Shown here piece by piece: positions 53,941 to 62,940 of a stretch of 64,000 bases of DNA. A program made the position numbers and the translations under genes. The stretch covers positions 1 to 64,000 of the forward strand of contig NZ_WMLB01000018.1 in the NCBI RefSeq assembly GCF_009709675.1. Direction: 5' to 3'. Source of the DNA: Agromyces bracchium (GTDB lineage Bacteria > Actinomycetota > Actinomycetes > Actinomycetales > Microbacteriaceae). Under the pieces are notes generated by a model. It saw only the letters and a list, made by a program, of their open reading frames with translations, was not told the origin of the DNA and searched no databases. How positions within the stretch are numbered: position 1 is the first letter of the stretch; every line of letters starts with the position of its first letter.

Positions 53941-54315
53941 ATGGGCAAAGAAGCCCTGAGTGCGGACGTCGACCTGAGTCACGTCGACTACCCCGCCGTG
54001 CAGCAATCCCCGGAGTTCCAGGAGCTCCGGAAGACCCACCGCAGTTTCGTCTTCCCCGTGCTCGGGGTCTGCCTGGCCTGGTACCTGGCCTACGTGCTGC
54101 TGGCCGTGTACGCGGTCGACTTCATGTCGACGCGCGTGTTCGGCAGCATCAACGTGGCCATGATCCTCGGCCTCGCCCAGGTCGTCACGACCTTCGCCGT
54201 GACCATGTGGTACGTGCACTTCGCGAACAAGCGCCTCGACCCCAAGGCCGAGGCGATCCGCGACGAGATCGAGACCGGCCTCTTCGAAGAGGCCGGCGAG
54301 GAGGTGAACCGCTGA
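53941..54315 (+). CDS. DUF485 membrane protein
   Basis: 124 aa. VQQSPEFQELRKTHRSFVFP (residues 20-39) is the DUF485 signature. Two membrane helices follow (about 38-60 and 75-97), with a charged C-terminal tail. Such proteins are encoded directly ahead of ActP-like symporters, as here, and are thought to be accessory subunits. CGAAGGAGAG is the ribosome-binding site. The stop overlaps the next start (TGATG). Confidence 0.88.
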   Translation: MGKEALSADVDLSHVDYPAVQQSPEFQELRKTHRSFVFPVLGVCLAWYLAYVLLAVYAVDFMSTRVFGSINVAMILGLAQVVTTFAVTMWYVHFANKRLDPKAEAIRDEIETGLFEEAGEEVNR

Positions 54316-55928
54316 TGCTGCGATTCGAAGCGGCGAGCTCATCGCCCGGCGAGCCCTGGCTCAACATCGCGATCTTCGGCGCCTTCGTCGCGATCACGAT
54401 GGTCATCGTGTTCCGCGCCAGCCGGAACAACAAGACCGCGGCCGACTACTACGCGGCCGGACGCTCGTTCACGGGCGGCCAGAACGGCTCGGCCATCGCG
54501 GGCGACTACCTGTCGGCGGCGTCCTTCCTCGGCATCGTCGGCGCCATCGCCATGACGGGCTACGACGGGTTCCTCTACTCGATCGGCTTCCTCGTCGCCT
54601 GGCTGGTCGCGCTCCTGCTCGTCGCCGAGCTGCTCCGCAACACGGGCAAGTTCACGATGGCCGACGTGCTCTCGTTCCGCCTGAAGCAGCGCCCCGTGCG
54701 CATCGCCGCGGCGACCACGACGCTCGTCGTCTGCTTCTTCTACCTGCTCGCCCAGATGGCGGGCGCGGGCGGCCTCGTCTCGCTCCTGCTCGGCATCGGC
54801 GACCAGGTCGGACAGGCCGTGGTCATCACCGTCGTGGGCGCGCTCATGATCCTCTACGTGCTCGTCGGCGGCATGAAGGGCACCACCTGGGTGCAGATCA
54901 TCAAGGCCGTGCTGCTCATCGCCGGTGCCGGCGTGATGACCGTGTGGGTGCTCGCGCTCAACGGCTTCGACTTCTCGGCCCTGCTCGACCGTGCGGTCGA
55001 GGTCACGGAGAACCCGGCGATCCTCGACCCGGGCCTGAAGTACGGCGTCTCGGAGATCGCGAAGATCGACTTCGTCTCGCTCGGCCTGGCGCTCGTTCTG
55101 GGCACCGCGGCCCTGCCGCACGTGCTCATGCGCTTCTACACGGTGCCCACGGCCAAGGAGGCCCGGAAGTCGGTCGTCTGGGCGATCTGGCTCATCGGCA
55201 TCTTCTACGTGTTCACGCTGGTCCTCGGCTACGGCGCTGCCGCGCTCGTCGGCCCTGAGGTCATCGCCGCGGCTCCGGGCGGCCCGAACTCGGCGGCGCC
55301 GCTGCTCGCCTTCGCCCTCGGCGGGCCGCTGCTGCTCGGCCTCATCTCGGCGGTCGCGTTCGCGACGATCCTCGCGGTCGTCGCCGGGCTCACGATCACC
55401 GCGGCCGCGTCATTCGCGCACGACATCTACGCGTCGGTCGTGAAGAAGGGCAAGCCCGAGCCGGGCGCCGAGGTCAAGGTCGCCCGCCGCACGGTGGTCA
55501 TCATCGGCATCGTCGCGATCATCGGCGGCATCGGCGCCAACGGCCAGAACATCGCGTTCCTCGTGGCGCTGGCGTTCGCGGTCGCCGCCTCGGCGAACCT
55601 GCCGACGATCGTGTACTCGCTCTTCTGGAAGGGCTTCACGACCCGCGGCGCGCTGTGGAGCATGTACGGCGGCCTGGTCTCGGCGATCGTGCTCATCGCG
55701 TTCTCGCCGGTCGTGTCGGGCTCCGAGACGTCGATGCTGAAGACCGAGGCGATCGACTTCGCGATCTTCCCGCTGTCGAACCCCGGCATCGTCTCGATCC
55801 CGCTGGCCTTCTTCCTCGGCTGGATCGTGAGCGTGCTCGACAAGCGTCGCGAGGACCCGCTCAAGCAGTCCGAGATGGAGGTGCGCTCGCTCACCGGGCT
55901 CGGCGCGGAGAAGGCGGTGCACCACTAG
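54315..55928 (+). CDS. actP: Cation/acetate symporter
   Basis: 537 aa, SSS family with 13 predicted membrane segments. GRSFTGGQNGSAIAGDYLSAASFLGI, VGGMKGTTWVQIIKAVLL, GTAALPHVLMRFYTVP and TILAVVAGLTITAAASFAHDIY are ActP signatures. It takes up acetate or similar short monocarboxylates with a cation. It shares an operon with DUF485 and lies divergent from the LytS/LytTR system. A 15-bp stem terminator follows. Confidence 0.92.
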   Translation: MLRFEAASSSPGEPWLNIAIFGAFVAITMVIVFRASRNNKTAADYYAAGRSFTGGQNGSAIAGDYLSAASFLGIVGAIAMTGYDGFLYSIGFLVAWLVALLLVAELLRNTGKFTMADVLSFRLKQRPVRIAAATTTLVVCFFYLLAQMAGAGGLVSLLLGIGDQVGQAVVITVVGALMILYVLVGGMKGTTWVQIIKAVLLIAGAGVMTVWVLALNGFDFSALLDRAVEVTENPAILDPGLKYGVSEIAKIDFVSLGLALVLGTAALPHVLMRFYTVPTAKEARKSVVWAIWLIGIFYVFTLVLGYGAAALVGPEVIAAAPGGPNSAAPLLAFALGGPLLLGLISAVAFATILAVVAGLTITAAASFAHDIYASVVKKGKPEPGAEVKVARRTVVIIGIVAIIGGIGANGQNIAFLVALAFAVAASANLPTIVYSLFWKGFTTRGALWSMYGGLVSAIVLIAFSPVVSGSETSMLKTEAIDFAIFPLSNPGIVSIPLAFFLGWIVSVLDKRREDPLKQSEMEVRSLTGLGAEKAVHH

Positions 55929-56025
55929 AGACTCCGGCGGCCGCCCGGGATGGGGTGGATGGACGGCCGCCGGACACGACTGCGACGGGGTGGGACCGCC
56001 TGCCCACGACCTCGTCGCCGGCACG

Positions 56026-56070
56026 ACGGGGGCGGATGCCTCGGGCCACGGGCCCGGCATCCGCCCCCGT
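56026..56070. terminator. 15-bp stem, two-way terminator after actP
   Basis: ACGGGGGCGGATGCC (56026-56040) and GGCATCCGCCCCCGT (56056-56070) pair perfectly around a 15-nt loop between convergent genes. Confidence 0.8.
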
Positions 56071-56094
56071 TGCGCTGCGCCCGGGCGGCGTCGC

Positions 56095-56289
56095 TCAGCG
56101 CGAGCGGCGCCGCCGCGCGAGGCCCACCCAGAGCAGTGCGAGCCCGCCGAGCGCGACGATCGGACCGATGACGGCCCACATCGTCACGCCGGACATGACC
56201 GAGCCGGGGAGCACGCCCATGCCCTGAAGCGTCCAGATCGCGCCGGCCACGGCGAGCACGGCGCCGAGGATGATCATGAAGAGGTTCAT
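56095..56289 (-). CDS. Small two-helix membrane protein
   Basis: 64 aa: two hydrophobic helices (LFMIILGAVLAVAGAIWTL and VIGPIVALGGLALLWVGLA) with a Gly/Pro turn and a basic end (RRRRSR). Family and role are unknown. The ribosome-binding site GGAAGGAAC lies 6-7 nt before the ATG. Confidence 0.7.
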   Translation of the reverse strand: MNLFMIILGAVLAVAGAIWTLQGMGVLPGSVMSGVTMWAVIGPIVALGGLALLWVGLARRRRSR

Positions 56290-56306
56290 CGGTCGTTCCT
56301 TCCGCG

Positions 56307-56343
56307 GGCCTCGATACGGGCGCAGGCGCCCTACTCGACCACC
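56307..56343. repeat. Palindromic element, half copy 6
   Basis: GGCCTCGATACGGGCGC..GGCGCCCTACTCGACCACC, one arm of the repeat family, between the small membrane protein gene and lpd. Confidence 0.8.
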
Positions 56344-56349
56344 GAGGAC

Positions 56350-57750
56350 TTACATGTTGATCATGTGGCCCGTGAGGCCGTGGAACGCCTCCTGCAGCGC
56401 CTCCGACAGCGTCGGGTGCGTGTGCACGTTGCGGGCGAGCTCGAGCGCGCCGAGGTCCCACTTCTGGGCGAGCGTGAGCTCGGGCAGGAGCTCGGAGGCG
56501 TCGGGGCCGATGAGGTGGCCGCCGAGCAGCTCGTAGTGGGCCTTGTCGGCGACGAGCTTGACGAAGCCCACGGGGTCTCCGAGGCCGTTCGCCTTGCCGT
56601 TCGCGGTGAACGGGAACTTCGCGACGACCACGTCGTAGCCCTCGTCGCGCGCCTGCTGCTCGGTGAGGCCGAACGACGCGACCTGCGGCGAGCAGAACGT
56701 CGCGCGGGGCATCATCCGGTAATCGCCGAGCTCCATGGTCTCGGCGTCGGCGATGGTCTCGGCCGCGACGACGCCCTGCGCCTCGGCGACGTGCGCGAGC
56801 ATGAGCTTCGCGGTCGCGTCGCCGATCGCGTAGATGTGGGGCACGTTCGTACGCATGCGCTCGTCGATCGCGATGGCGCCGCGCTCGGTGAGCTGCACAC
56901 CCGTGGCGTCGAGGCCGAAGCCCTCGACGTTCGGCGCGAAGCCGACCGCCATGAGCACCTTGTCGACGACGAGCGAGCCGGGCTGGCCGTCAGCGCCCGT
57001 GTAGGTCACGGTGACCTGGCTGCCCTGGTCGGTGACGGTCTCGACCTTCGTCGAGGTGAGGATCGGGACGCCGAGGTTGCGGTACTGGCGCGTGATCTCC
57101 TTCGAGACCTCTGCGTCCTCGTTCGGCAGCGCCCGGTCGAGGAACTCGACGACCGTGACCTCGACGCCGTAGTTGCGCAGCACGTACGCGAACTCCATGC
57201 CGATGGCGCCCGCGCCGACGATCGCGATCGAGCGCGGCAGGTCGCGCGTGAGGATCTGCGTCTCGTACGTCACGACGTTGTCGGAGAGCTCGACGCCCGG
57301 CAGCAGCCGCACCCTCGAGCCGGTCGCGATGATCGCGTTGTCGAAGGTCAGCTGCTCGACCGTCCCGTCGGCCTTCGCGACGTCGATCGCGTTCGGGCCC
57401 GTGAACGAGCCGCGGCCGTCGAACTCGGTGATGCCGTTCTTCTTCATGAGGAAGTGCACGCCCTTGACGTGCTTCTCCGACACCTGGCGGCTGCGGTCGT
57501 ACGCGGCGCCGAAGTCGAAGTGCACGTCGCCCGAGATGCCGAAGGTCTGGGCCTGCGCGTGGAAGATGTGGGCGAGTTCGGCGTTGCGCAGCAGCGCCTT
57601 CGAGGGGATGCAGCCGACGTTGAGGCAGACGCCGCCCCAGTACTTCTCCTCGATGACGGCGACCTTCCGGCCGAGCTGGGCGGCGCGGATGGCGGCCACG
57701 TAGCCGCCCGGACCCGCACCCAGGACGATGACGTCGAAATGGCTGGTCAT
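56350..57750 (-). CDS. lpd: Dihydrolipoyl dehydrogenase
   Basis: 466 aa. FAD site [21 protein letters not shown] (8-28 region), redox-active disulfide [16 protein letters not shown] (Cys42, Cys47), NAD site [20 protein letters not shown], late FAD motif [15 protein letters not shown] and the catalytic His-Glu in [13 protein letters not shown] near the C terminus. It reoxidises lipoyl groups of pyruvate and 2-oxoglutarate dehydrogenases and the glycine-cleavage system. It stands alone here, with a TAGGCT hexamer 7 nt before its start. Confidence 0.96.
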   Translation of the reverse strand: MTSHFDVIVLGAGPGGYVAAIRAAQLGRKVAVIEEKYWGGVCLNVGCIPSKALLRNAELAHIFHAQAQTFGISGDVHFDFGAAYDRSRQVSEKHVKGVHFLMKKNGITEFDGRGSFTGPNAIDVAKADGTVEQLTFDNAIIATGSRVRLLPGVELSDNVVTYETQILTRDLPRSIAIVGAGAIGMEFAYVLRNYGVEVTVVEFLDRALPNEDAEVSKEITRQYRNLGVPILTSTKVETVTDQGSQVTVTYTGADGQPGSLVVDKVLMAVGFAPNVEGFGLDATGVQLTERGAIAIDERMRTNVPHIYAIGDATAKLMLAHVAEAQGVVAAETIADAETMELGDYRMMPRATFCSPQVASFGLTEQQARDEGYDVVVAKFPFTANGKANGLGDPVGFVKLVADKAHYELLGGHLIGPDASELLPELTLAQKWDLGALELARNVHTHPTLSEALQEAFHGLTGHMINM

Positions 57751-57757
57751 GGCGCCC

Positions 57758-57763
57758 AGCCTA
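57758..57763 (-). promoter_or_regulatory. -10 hexamer TAGGCT, leaderless lpd
   Basis: Minus-strand TAGGCT ends 7 nt before the ATG at 57750. Confidence 0.6.
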
Positions 57764-57892
57764 GGCGGGGGCCGCCGGATCGGCACGGGTCGGATGCGCA
57801 CGTTGAGCCCCAGGGCCGGGCGAGGCCTGCCAACGTTCGGCGGGTTCCGGACATCGCGTTCCGGAGCCCTCGCAGGCGCCGCTCCGGCGACG

Positions 57893-57898
57893 TACCGT
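57893..57898 (+). promoter_or_regulatory. -10 hexamer TACCGT, leaderless EamA gene
   Basis: TACCGT ends 6 nt before the GTG at 57905. Confidence 0.6.
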
Positions 57899-57904
57899 GA
57901 TCCG

Positions 57905-58912
57905 GTGAGCACCCGCACCACCTCGACCGCACCCGCCGCGAACCGCCCATCGGCCACGACGAGCGCCGCCGCCACGGCACCGCGCCGCGGCGGCATCCGC
58001 ACCTGGGCCCAGTTCCTCGCGGCCGGCCTCGTGTGGGGCGCGAGCTTCCTCTTCATGGCGGTGGCGCTCACGGGCATCTCGTTCACCCAGGTCGCCTGGA
58101 CGCGCACCGTGCTCGGCGGCCTCACGCTCGGCCTCGTGGTGCTGGTCGCCCGGCCGCGCGTCGAGGGCGGGCCGGTGCTGCCGCGGCAGCCGGTCGTGTG
58201 GCTGCACTTCCTCGTCATCGGCGTGCTCGGCTGCGTCATCCCGTTCCTGCTGTTCTCCTGGGCGCAGCAGAGCGTGACCTCGAGCCTCGCGTCGATCCTC
58301 AACGCGACGACGCCGATCATGACGGCGATCATCGCGACCCTCGCGTTCCGCGTCGAGAAGCTCGACGCATCGCGCTGGCTGGGCGTCCTCGTCGGCATCG
58401 GGGGCGTCGTCGTGATCATCGCGCCCTGGCGCTCGGAGCTCGCCGGCAGCCTCGCGGGCCAGCTCGCGTGCCTCGGCGCGACGGCCTGCTATGGCGTCAT
58501 GTTCGGCTACACGCGCAAGTTCCTGAGCGGCCGGCCGATCGCGCAGACGACGTTCGCGTTCCTGCAGGTGGGCATGGGCGCAGCGGTGATGCTGCTCCTC
58601 ACGCCGCTGCTCGCCGTCGGTCCGGTGCGGCTCGACGCCGCGATCGTCGTGTGCCTCGCGATCCTCGGCGTCCTCGGCACGGGGCTCGCCTACGTCTGGA
58701 ACATCGGCGTCATCCGCGACTGGGGCCCGACGAACGCGTCGACCGTCACCTACGTCACGCCCGTCGTCGGCGTGGTGCTCGGCGTGCTGGTGCTCAGCGA
58801 GCCGCTGTCGTGGAACGAGCCCGTCGGTGCGCTCGTCGTCATGCTCGGCATCCTGCTGGCGCAGGGTCGGGTGCGGATGCCGCTCGCGCGCCGCTCGGCG
58901 ACGGCCGCGTGA
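57905..58912 (+). CDS. EamA/DMT-family transporter
   Basis: 335 aa with ten membrane helices in two EamA repeats. [19 protein letters not shown] opens the first repeat, and the first repeat ends near [50 protein letters not shown] is the second-repeat equivalent. Such proteins export amino acids or other metabolites. The substrate is not predictable. A 35-residue Thr/Ala-rich head precedes the first helix. Confidence 0.88.
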   Translation: MSTRTTSTAPAANRPSATTSAAATAPRRGGIRTWAQFLAAGLVWGASFLFMAVALTGISFTQVAWTRTVLGGLTLGLVVLVARPRVEGGPVLPRQPVVWLHFLVIGVLGCVIPFLLFSWAQQSVTSSLASILNATTPIMTAIIATLAFRVEKLDASRWLGVLVGIGGVVVIIAPWRSELAGSLAGQLACLGATACYGVMFGYTRKFLSGRPIAQTTFAFLQVGMGAAVMLLLTPLLAVGPVRLDAAIVVCLAILGVLGTGLAYVWNIGVIRDWGPTNASTVTYVTPVVGVVLGVLVLSEPLSWNEPVGALVVMLGILLAQGRVRMPLARRSATAA

Positions 58913-59006
58913 GGCGGGCGCCCGCGCACGGTCGCGGGCCGCTGCTCCCCGCCCGATGACCGACGGGGCCCTGTGCAGCCGCCGCTCGATGTGATGGGGT
59001 GAGCAG

Positions 59007-60434
59007 GTGACGAGCGCCTCGCAGCCCGCCCCCGGCCCCACCGCCGACGCGACCTCCTCCGCGGCCGAACTCGCGGCGGCGTACCGCGCGGGCGCGGCCA
59101 CGCCCGAGGCGGTCGCCGACGACGCGCTCACCCGTATCGCGCGGCTCGAGCCGGTCGTGAACGCGTTCTCCGATCACGATCCGGGCCAGGTGCGAGCGGA
59201 TGCCGCGGCGAGCGCCGAACGGTTCCGGCGCGGTGCGCCGCTCGGCCGGCTCGACGGCGTGCCGGTCACGGTCAAGGAGAACATGCTGCGCGCCGGCGTC
59301 CCGGCGCGGTCGGGCTCCGCGGCATCCGCCCCGGTCGTGCCCGACGCCGACTCGCCGATCGTCGCCCGCCTGCGTGAGGCGGGCGCGATCATCCTGGGCT
59401 CGACGACGATGCCCGACTGGGGCATGCTCTCGTCGGGCGTCTCGAGCCTGCACGGCATCACGCGGAGCCCGCTCGACCCGGCGCTCACGGTCGGCGGATC
59501 GAGCGCCGGAGCCGGCGCGGCCGCCGCCGCAGGCCTCGGACCGATCCACCTGGGCACCGACATCGGCGGCTCGATCCGGTTCCCGGCGGCGTGGCTCGGC
59601 CTCGTCGGGCTGAAGCCGAGCGCGGGGCGCGTGCCGATCGACCCGCCCTACCTCGGCCGAGCCGGCGGCCCGATCGGGCGCCGTGTCGCAGACCTGGCCG
59701 CGGCGATGGCGGTCGTCTCGCGGCCCGACGTGCGCGATCACACGTCGCTGCCGTACGAGGAGCTCGACTGGTCGGATCCGGGGCTCGACGTGCGAGGCCT
59801 CCGGATCGCCGTGCACACCGACGCGGGGGCGGGGTTGCCCGTCGACCCCGAGATCGCCGCCGCGGTGCGCGCGGCCGCGGAGCGGTTCGCCGAGGCCGGC
59901 GCGGAGGTCGTCGAGTTCGCGCCGGTCCTCGACGACGGCCTGCTCGGGCAGGTCGACCGGTTCTGGCGTGTGCGGTTCCGGCGCACGTACGACGAACTGT
60001 CTCCGGAGGCCCGCGACCGCGTGCTGCCGTACATCGCGCGCTGGGTCTCACCCGGCGGCGGCGTCTCGGGCGTCGACGCGCTCGCCGCCTACGACGGCAT
60101 CGGCGAGCTCCGGCACCGCACGGTGCTCGCGACCGCGCCGTTCGACGCGGTGCTCTCGCCGGTCGCGCCCATGGCGGCGTTCCCCGCCGAGCGGCCGATG
60201 CCATGGGGCGAGGAGGACCTCGGGATGGCGCACATCGCGTTCACGCTCCCGTACAACATGTCGGGCCAGCCCGCCGCGAGCATCAACGCCGGCGTCACGG
60301 CCGACGGGCGCGCGATCGCGCTGCAGATCGCCGGCCCGCGCTTCGCGGACCTGCGGGTGCTCGCGCTCGCCGCGTGGTGGGAGCGCGAGCGGCCGGCGGA
60401 TGCCGCGGTGCCGGCCGTGCCCGAGGAGTCTTGA
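59007..60434 (+). CDS. Amidase-signature family hydrolase
   Basis: 475 aa. The Ser-cisSer-Lys triad is visible: Lys90 (VPVTVKENM), cis-Ser165 (VGGSSAGAGAAAA) and nucleophile Ser189 (LGTDIGGSIRFPA). It hydrolyses amides. Substrate and pathway are unknown. It is not GatA, since the GatB/GatC neighbours and typical GatA C-terminal motifs are absent. GTG start with a weak ribosome-binding site (GAGCAG). The stop codon lies within the TTGACA element of the next promoter. Confidence 0.88.
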   Translation: MTSASQPAPGPTADATSSAAELAAAYRAGAATPEAVADDALTRIARLEPVVNAFSDHDPGQVRADAAASAERFRRGAPLGRLDGVPVTVKENMLRAGVPARSGSAASAPVVPDADSPIVARLREAGAIILGSTTMPDWGMLSSGVSSLHGITRSPLDPALTVGGSSAGAGAAAAAGLGPIHLGTDIGGSIRFPAAWLGLVGLKPSAGRVPIDPPYLGRAGGPIGRRVADLAAAMAVVSRPDVRDHTSLPYEELDWSDPGLDVRGLRIAVHTDAGAGLPVDPEIAAAVRAAAERFAEAGAEVVEFAPVLDDGLLGQVDRFWRVRFRRTYDELSPEARDRVLPYIARWVSPGGGVSGVDALAAYDGIGELRHRTVLATAPFDAVLSPVAPMAAFPAERPMPWGEEDLGMAHIAFTLPYNMSGQPAASINAGVTADGRAIALQIAGPRFADLRVLALAAWWERERPADAAVPAVPEES

Positions 60435-60481
60435 CATCCGCTCGGCAACATGGTTGGTTAATTACTGAAGTAACTAACCAA
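60431..60481 (+). promoter_or_regulatory. GntR-ABC promoter with 28-bp palindrome
   Basis: TTGACA (60431-60436) is a -35 candidate. A palindrome at 60454-60481 has arms TTGGTTAATTAC and GTAACTAACCAA, 11 of 12 paired around TGAA. It sits where the -10 and transcript start should be, 19 nt ahead of the GTG, and is the probable autoregulatory GntR site. Confidence 0.72.
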
Positions 60482-60500
60482 TGAACCGAAGCGAGGTGCC

Positions 60501-60860
60501 GTGGACGAATCCCGGCCGATCTTCCTGCAGGTCGCGGAGCAGATCGAGAACGACATCGTCGACGGCCACGTCGCCGAGGATGCCGCGATCCCGTCGATCA
60601 ACGAACTCGCCGCGTTCCACCGCATCAACCCCGCGACCGCGCTCAAGGGCGTGAACCGACTCGTCGAGCAGGGGCTCGTGGCCAAGCGCCGCGGGGTCGG
60701 CATGTTCGTCGTGCCGGGCGCGCGCGAGCGGCTCATCGAACGTCGCCGCGCCGAGTTCGCGGCCGAGTACCTCCGACCGCTCATCGTCGAGGCCGCCAAG
60801 CTCGGCATCGGCGTCGACGAGCTCGCGGGCATGGTCCGCGAGGAAAGGATCCTGACATGA
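60501..60860 (+). CDS. GntR-family regulator, YtrA type
   Basis: 119 aa. A winged helix (IFLQVAEQIENDIVDGHVAEDAAIPS, NELAAFHRINPATALKGVNRLVEQGL) is followed by only a short helical C-terminal dimerisation segment, as in YtrA-type repressors that govern ABC-transporter operons. It overlaps the ATPase gene by 4 bp (ATGA). GTG start behind AAGCGAGG. Confidence 0.9.
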   Translation: MDESRPIFLQVAEQIENDIVDGHVAEDAAIPSINELAAFHRINPATALKGVNRLVEQGLVAKRRGVGMFVVPGARERLIERRRAEFAAEYLRPLIVEAAKLGIGVDELAGMVREERILT

Positions 60861-61762
60861 CCACCACCGTCGTCCGTGCGCGCGGGCTCACCAAGCGCTA
60901 CGGATCGTTCACCGCGATCGACGGCATCGACCTCTCGCTCGAGGAGGGCCGCATCTACGGCCTGCTGGGTCGCAACGGCGCCGGCAAGACGACCGTGATG
61001 CAGCTGCTCACCGGGCAGATCTTCGCGAACGGCGGCGAGCTCGAGGTCTTCGGCCGTCAGCCGGCCGAGCACGCCGACGTCCTCCGCCGCATGTGCTTCA
61101 TCGCGGAGGCCCAGCGCTACCCCGAGGACTTCACGCCGGCGCACGTCTTCCGTGCCGCGCCGTGGTTCTTCGAGCACTGGGATGCGGAGTTCGCAGAGCG
61201 GCTCATCGCCGACTTCCGGCTGCCGGTGAAGCGCCGCATCAAGAAGCTCAGCCGCGGGCAGCTGTCCGCCGTCGGGGTCATCGTCGGTCTCGCGTCGCGC
61301 GCCCCGCTGACGTTCTTCGACGAGCCGTACCTCGGCCTCGACGCCGTCGCGCGCCACATCTTCTACGACCGGCTGCTCGAGGACTACGCGGCACACCCGC
61401 GCACCGTCGTGCTCTCGACGCACCTGATCGACGAGGTCGCGAACCTGCTCGAGCACGTGATCCTCATCGACCAGGGGCGGATCCTGCTCGACCGCGACGC
61501 CGAGGAGGTGCGGGGCAGCGCGACGACGGTCGCCGGTGCCCGCGCCGCCGTCGAGCAGTTCGTCGCCGGCCGACCGGTGATCGGGCGCGAGGGCATCGGC
61601 GGGCTCGCATCCGTCACGGTCGACGGCCGCCTCGACCACGACGAGCGCGTCCGGGCGGCCGAACTCGGCCTCGAGCTCGCGCCCGTCTCGCTCCAGCAGC
61701 TCATCGTCCACCTGACCGGCGCCGAACTCGCCGAGTCGACCGAGAAGGAGGTCGCGGCATGA
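60857..61762 (+). CDS. ABC transporter ATP-binding protein (YtrB-like)
   Basis: 301 aa. Walker A is GRNGAGKTT (about 39-47). The signature is the degenerate LSRGQLSAVGVIVGL. Walker B is PLTFFDEPYLGLDAVAR with the switch histidine in VLSTHLIDEV. A C-terminal extension of about 90 residues follows the nucleotide-binding domain. YtrA-type operons export peptides or antibiotics or respond to cell-wall stress. The substrate here is unknown. Confidence 0.9.
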   Translation: MTTTVVRARGLTKRYGSFTAIDGIDLSLEEGRIYGLLGRNGAGKTTVMQLLTGQIFANGGELEVFGRQPAEHADVLRRMCFIAEAQRYPEDFTPAHVFRAAPWFFEHWDAEFAERLIADFRLPVKRRIKKLSRGQLSAVGVIVGLASRAPLTFFDEPYLGLDAVARHIFYDRLLEDYAAHPRTVVLSTHLIDEVANLLEHVILIDQGRILLDRDAEEVRGSATTVAGARAAVEQFVAGRPVIGREGIGGLASVTVDGRLDHDERVRAAELGLELAPVSLQQLIVHLTGAELAESTEKEVAA

Positions 61763-62544
61763 CCGCCACCGCCAGCGCCACCGATTCCGCCCGCGCGCGG
61801 GCGACCGACGCGCCGAGCCGCGTGCGGCCGAACGAGATCCTGCGCATCGTGCGCCTGCACACGGTCAACCCGGCCATCTTCTTCGGCGTGCCGTGGATGA
61901 TCCTCGGCGGCGCCTGGGCGGTCACGATGATCATCGCGCTCATCATCCAGGGCGCGGCGGGCCCGCTCGACCAGGCCGAGACCGGCTTCGAGTACAGCTG
62001 GGCCGTGCTCTCGCCGCAGTGGTACCTCATCGTCGTCGGCGTCCAGGCCGTGTCGTACACGTTCCCGTTCGCACTCGGCTTCGGCGCGACCCGGCGCGAC
62101 TACTGGCTGGGCACCGGGCTGATGTTCGCCATCGTCTCGGTGCTGAACGCCGCGGCGATCGCGACGCTGCTGCTCATCGAACGGGCGACGAACGGCTGGG
62201 GGATCGGCGCCGGCATGTTCGACGCGCTCTGGTACGTCGGGGCCGACTGGGCAACGGCGTTCTACAGCACCTTCGCGCTCCAGCTCCTCGTGCTCTTCAT
62301 CGGGGCGGGCATCACGACCGTGTTCATGCGCTGGCGCATGAAGGGCATGATGACCGTGCTCTTCGGCGGCGTGGCCCTGATCCTCGCGATCATCGCGGTG
62401 CTCACCTTCACCGAGGCGTGGGAGGCGCTCGGCGCCTGGCTGGCGTCGATCGGAGTCGTCGGGGTGTTCACGCTCGTGCTGGCGAAGGCCCTGCTCTGGG
62501 CGGTGGCGGGCCTGCTCGTGATCCGGCGGGCGACGCCGCGGTAG
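61759..62544 (+). CDS. ABC transporter membrane subunit
   Basis: 261 aa with six predicted membrane helices (first NPAIFFGVPWMILGGAWAVTMI). It has no EAA loop, as expected for exporters of the YtrC/ABC-2-like kind. It is the partner of the ATPase with which it overlaps by 4 bp. A stem terminator follows 17 nt after the stop. Confidence 0.82.
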   Translation: MTATASATDSARARATDAPSRVRPNEILRIVRLHTVNPAIFFGVPWMILGGAWAVTMIIALIIQGAAGPLDQAETGFEYSWAVLSPQWYLIVVGVQAVSYTFPFALGFGATRRDYWLGTGLMFAIVSVLNAAAIATLLLIERATNGWGIGAGMFDALWYVGADWATAFYSTFALQLLVLFIGAGITTVFMRWRMKGMMTVLFGGVALILAIIAVLTFTEAWEALGAWLASIGVVGVFTLVLAKALLWAVAGLLVIRRATPR

Positions 62545-62561
62545 GGGGCCGCGGCGTCCCG

Positions 62562-62594
62562 AGGGCGCGGCATCCGACGCGGATGTCGCGCCCT
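62562..62594. terminator. Terminator after GntR-ABC operon
   Basis: AGGGCGCGGCATCCG (62562-62576) and CGGATGTCGCGCCCT (62580-62594) pair with one G-T, around a 3-nt loop. Confidence 0.75.
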
Positions 62595-62619
62595 TCGTGA
62601 TTCGCGCCGTCGAACCGGA

Positions 62620-62636
62620 ATACCCATATAGGGTAT
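62620..62636. promoter_or_regulatory. CsoR-like operator 1
   Basis: ATACCC and GGGTAT arms flank ATATA. It is similar to the TACCC/GGGTA pattern of copper-sensing CsoR sites and lies 73 nt before copZ. Confidence 0.65.
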
Positions 62637-62654
62637 CACGTTCGACTTGGAAGA

Positions 62655-62673
62655 GGTACCCCATCGGGGTACC
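62655..62673. promoter_or_regulatory. CsoR-like operator 2
   Basis: GGTACCCCATCGGGGTACC has perfect 8-bp arms. It lies 36 nt before the copZ start and overlaps the expected core promoter. No csoR gene is in the window. Confidence 0.7.
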
Positions 62674-62708
62674 CTCGAACACGATCCGATCCAGATGAGG
62701 AGAACTCC

Positions 62709-62918
62709 ATGACCGAGCGCGAGTACCAGGTGACCGGGATGACGTGCGGGCACTGCGAGCTGTCGGTGCGCGAAGAGGTCGAGCAGGTGTCGGGCGTGAC
62801 CGGCATCCGCGTCTCGGCCGCCGCCGGCACCCTGACCCTCTCGGCCCCCGCCGACCTCGACGACTCCGGCGTGATCGCCGCCGTCGAGGAGGCCGGATAT
62901 TCCGCCGTGCGCGTCTAG
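62709..62918 (+). CDS. copZ: Copper chaperone CopZ, HMA domain
   Basis: 69 aa, ferredoxin-like heavy-metal-associated domain. The copper-binding motif is GMTCGHCELSV (Cys13, Cys16). It would pass Cu(I) to the P-type ATPase two genes downstream. GATGAGGAGAA is the ribosome-binding site. Confidence 0.93.
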   Translation: MTEREYQVTGMTCGHCELSVREEVEQVSGVTGIRVSAAAGTLTLSAPADLDDSGVIAAVEEAGYSAVRV

Positions 62919-62940
62919 GCGCTCGTACGAGGAGGATCCG

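Noticed and set aside
59007-60434. Glutamyl-tRNA amidotransferase subunit GatA
   Set aside because: It has the amidase triad but stands alone, without gatB or gatC, and the C-terminal half does not look like GatA.
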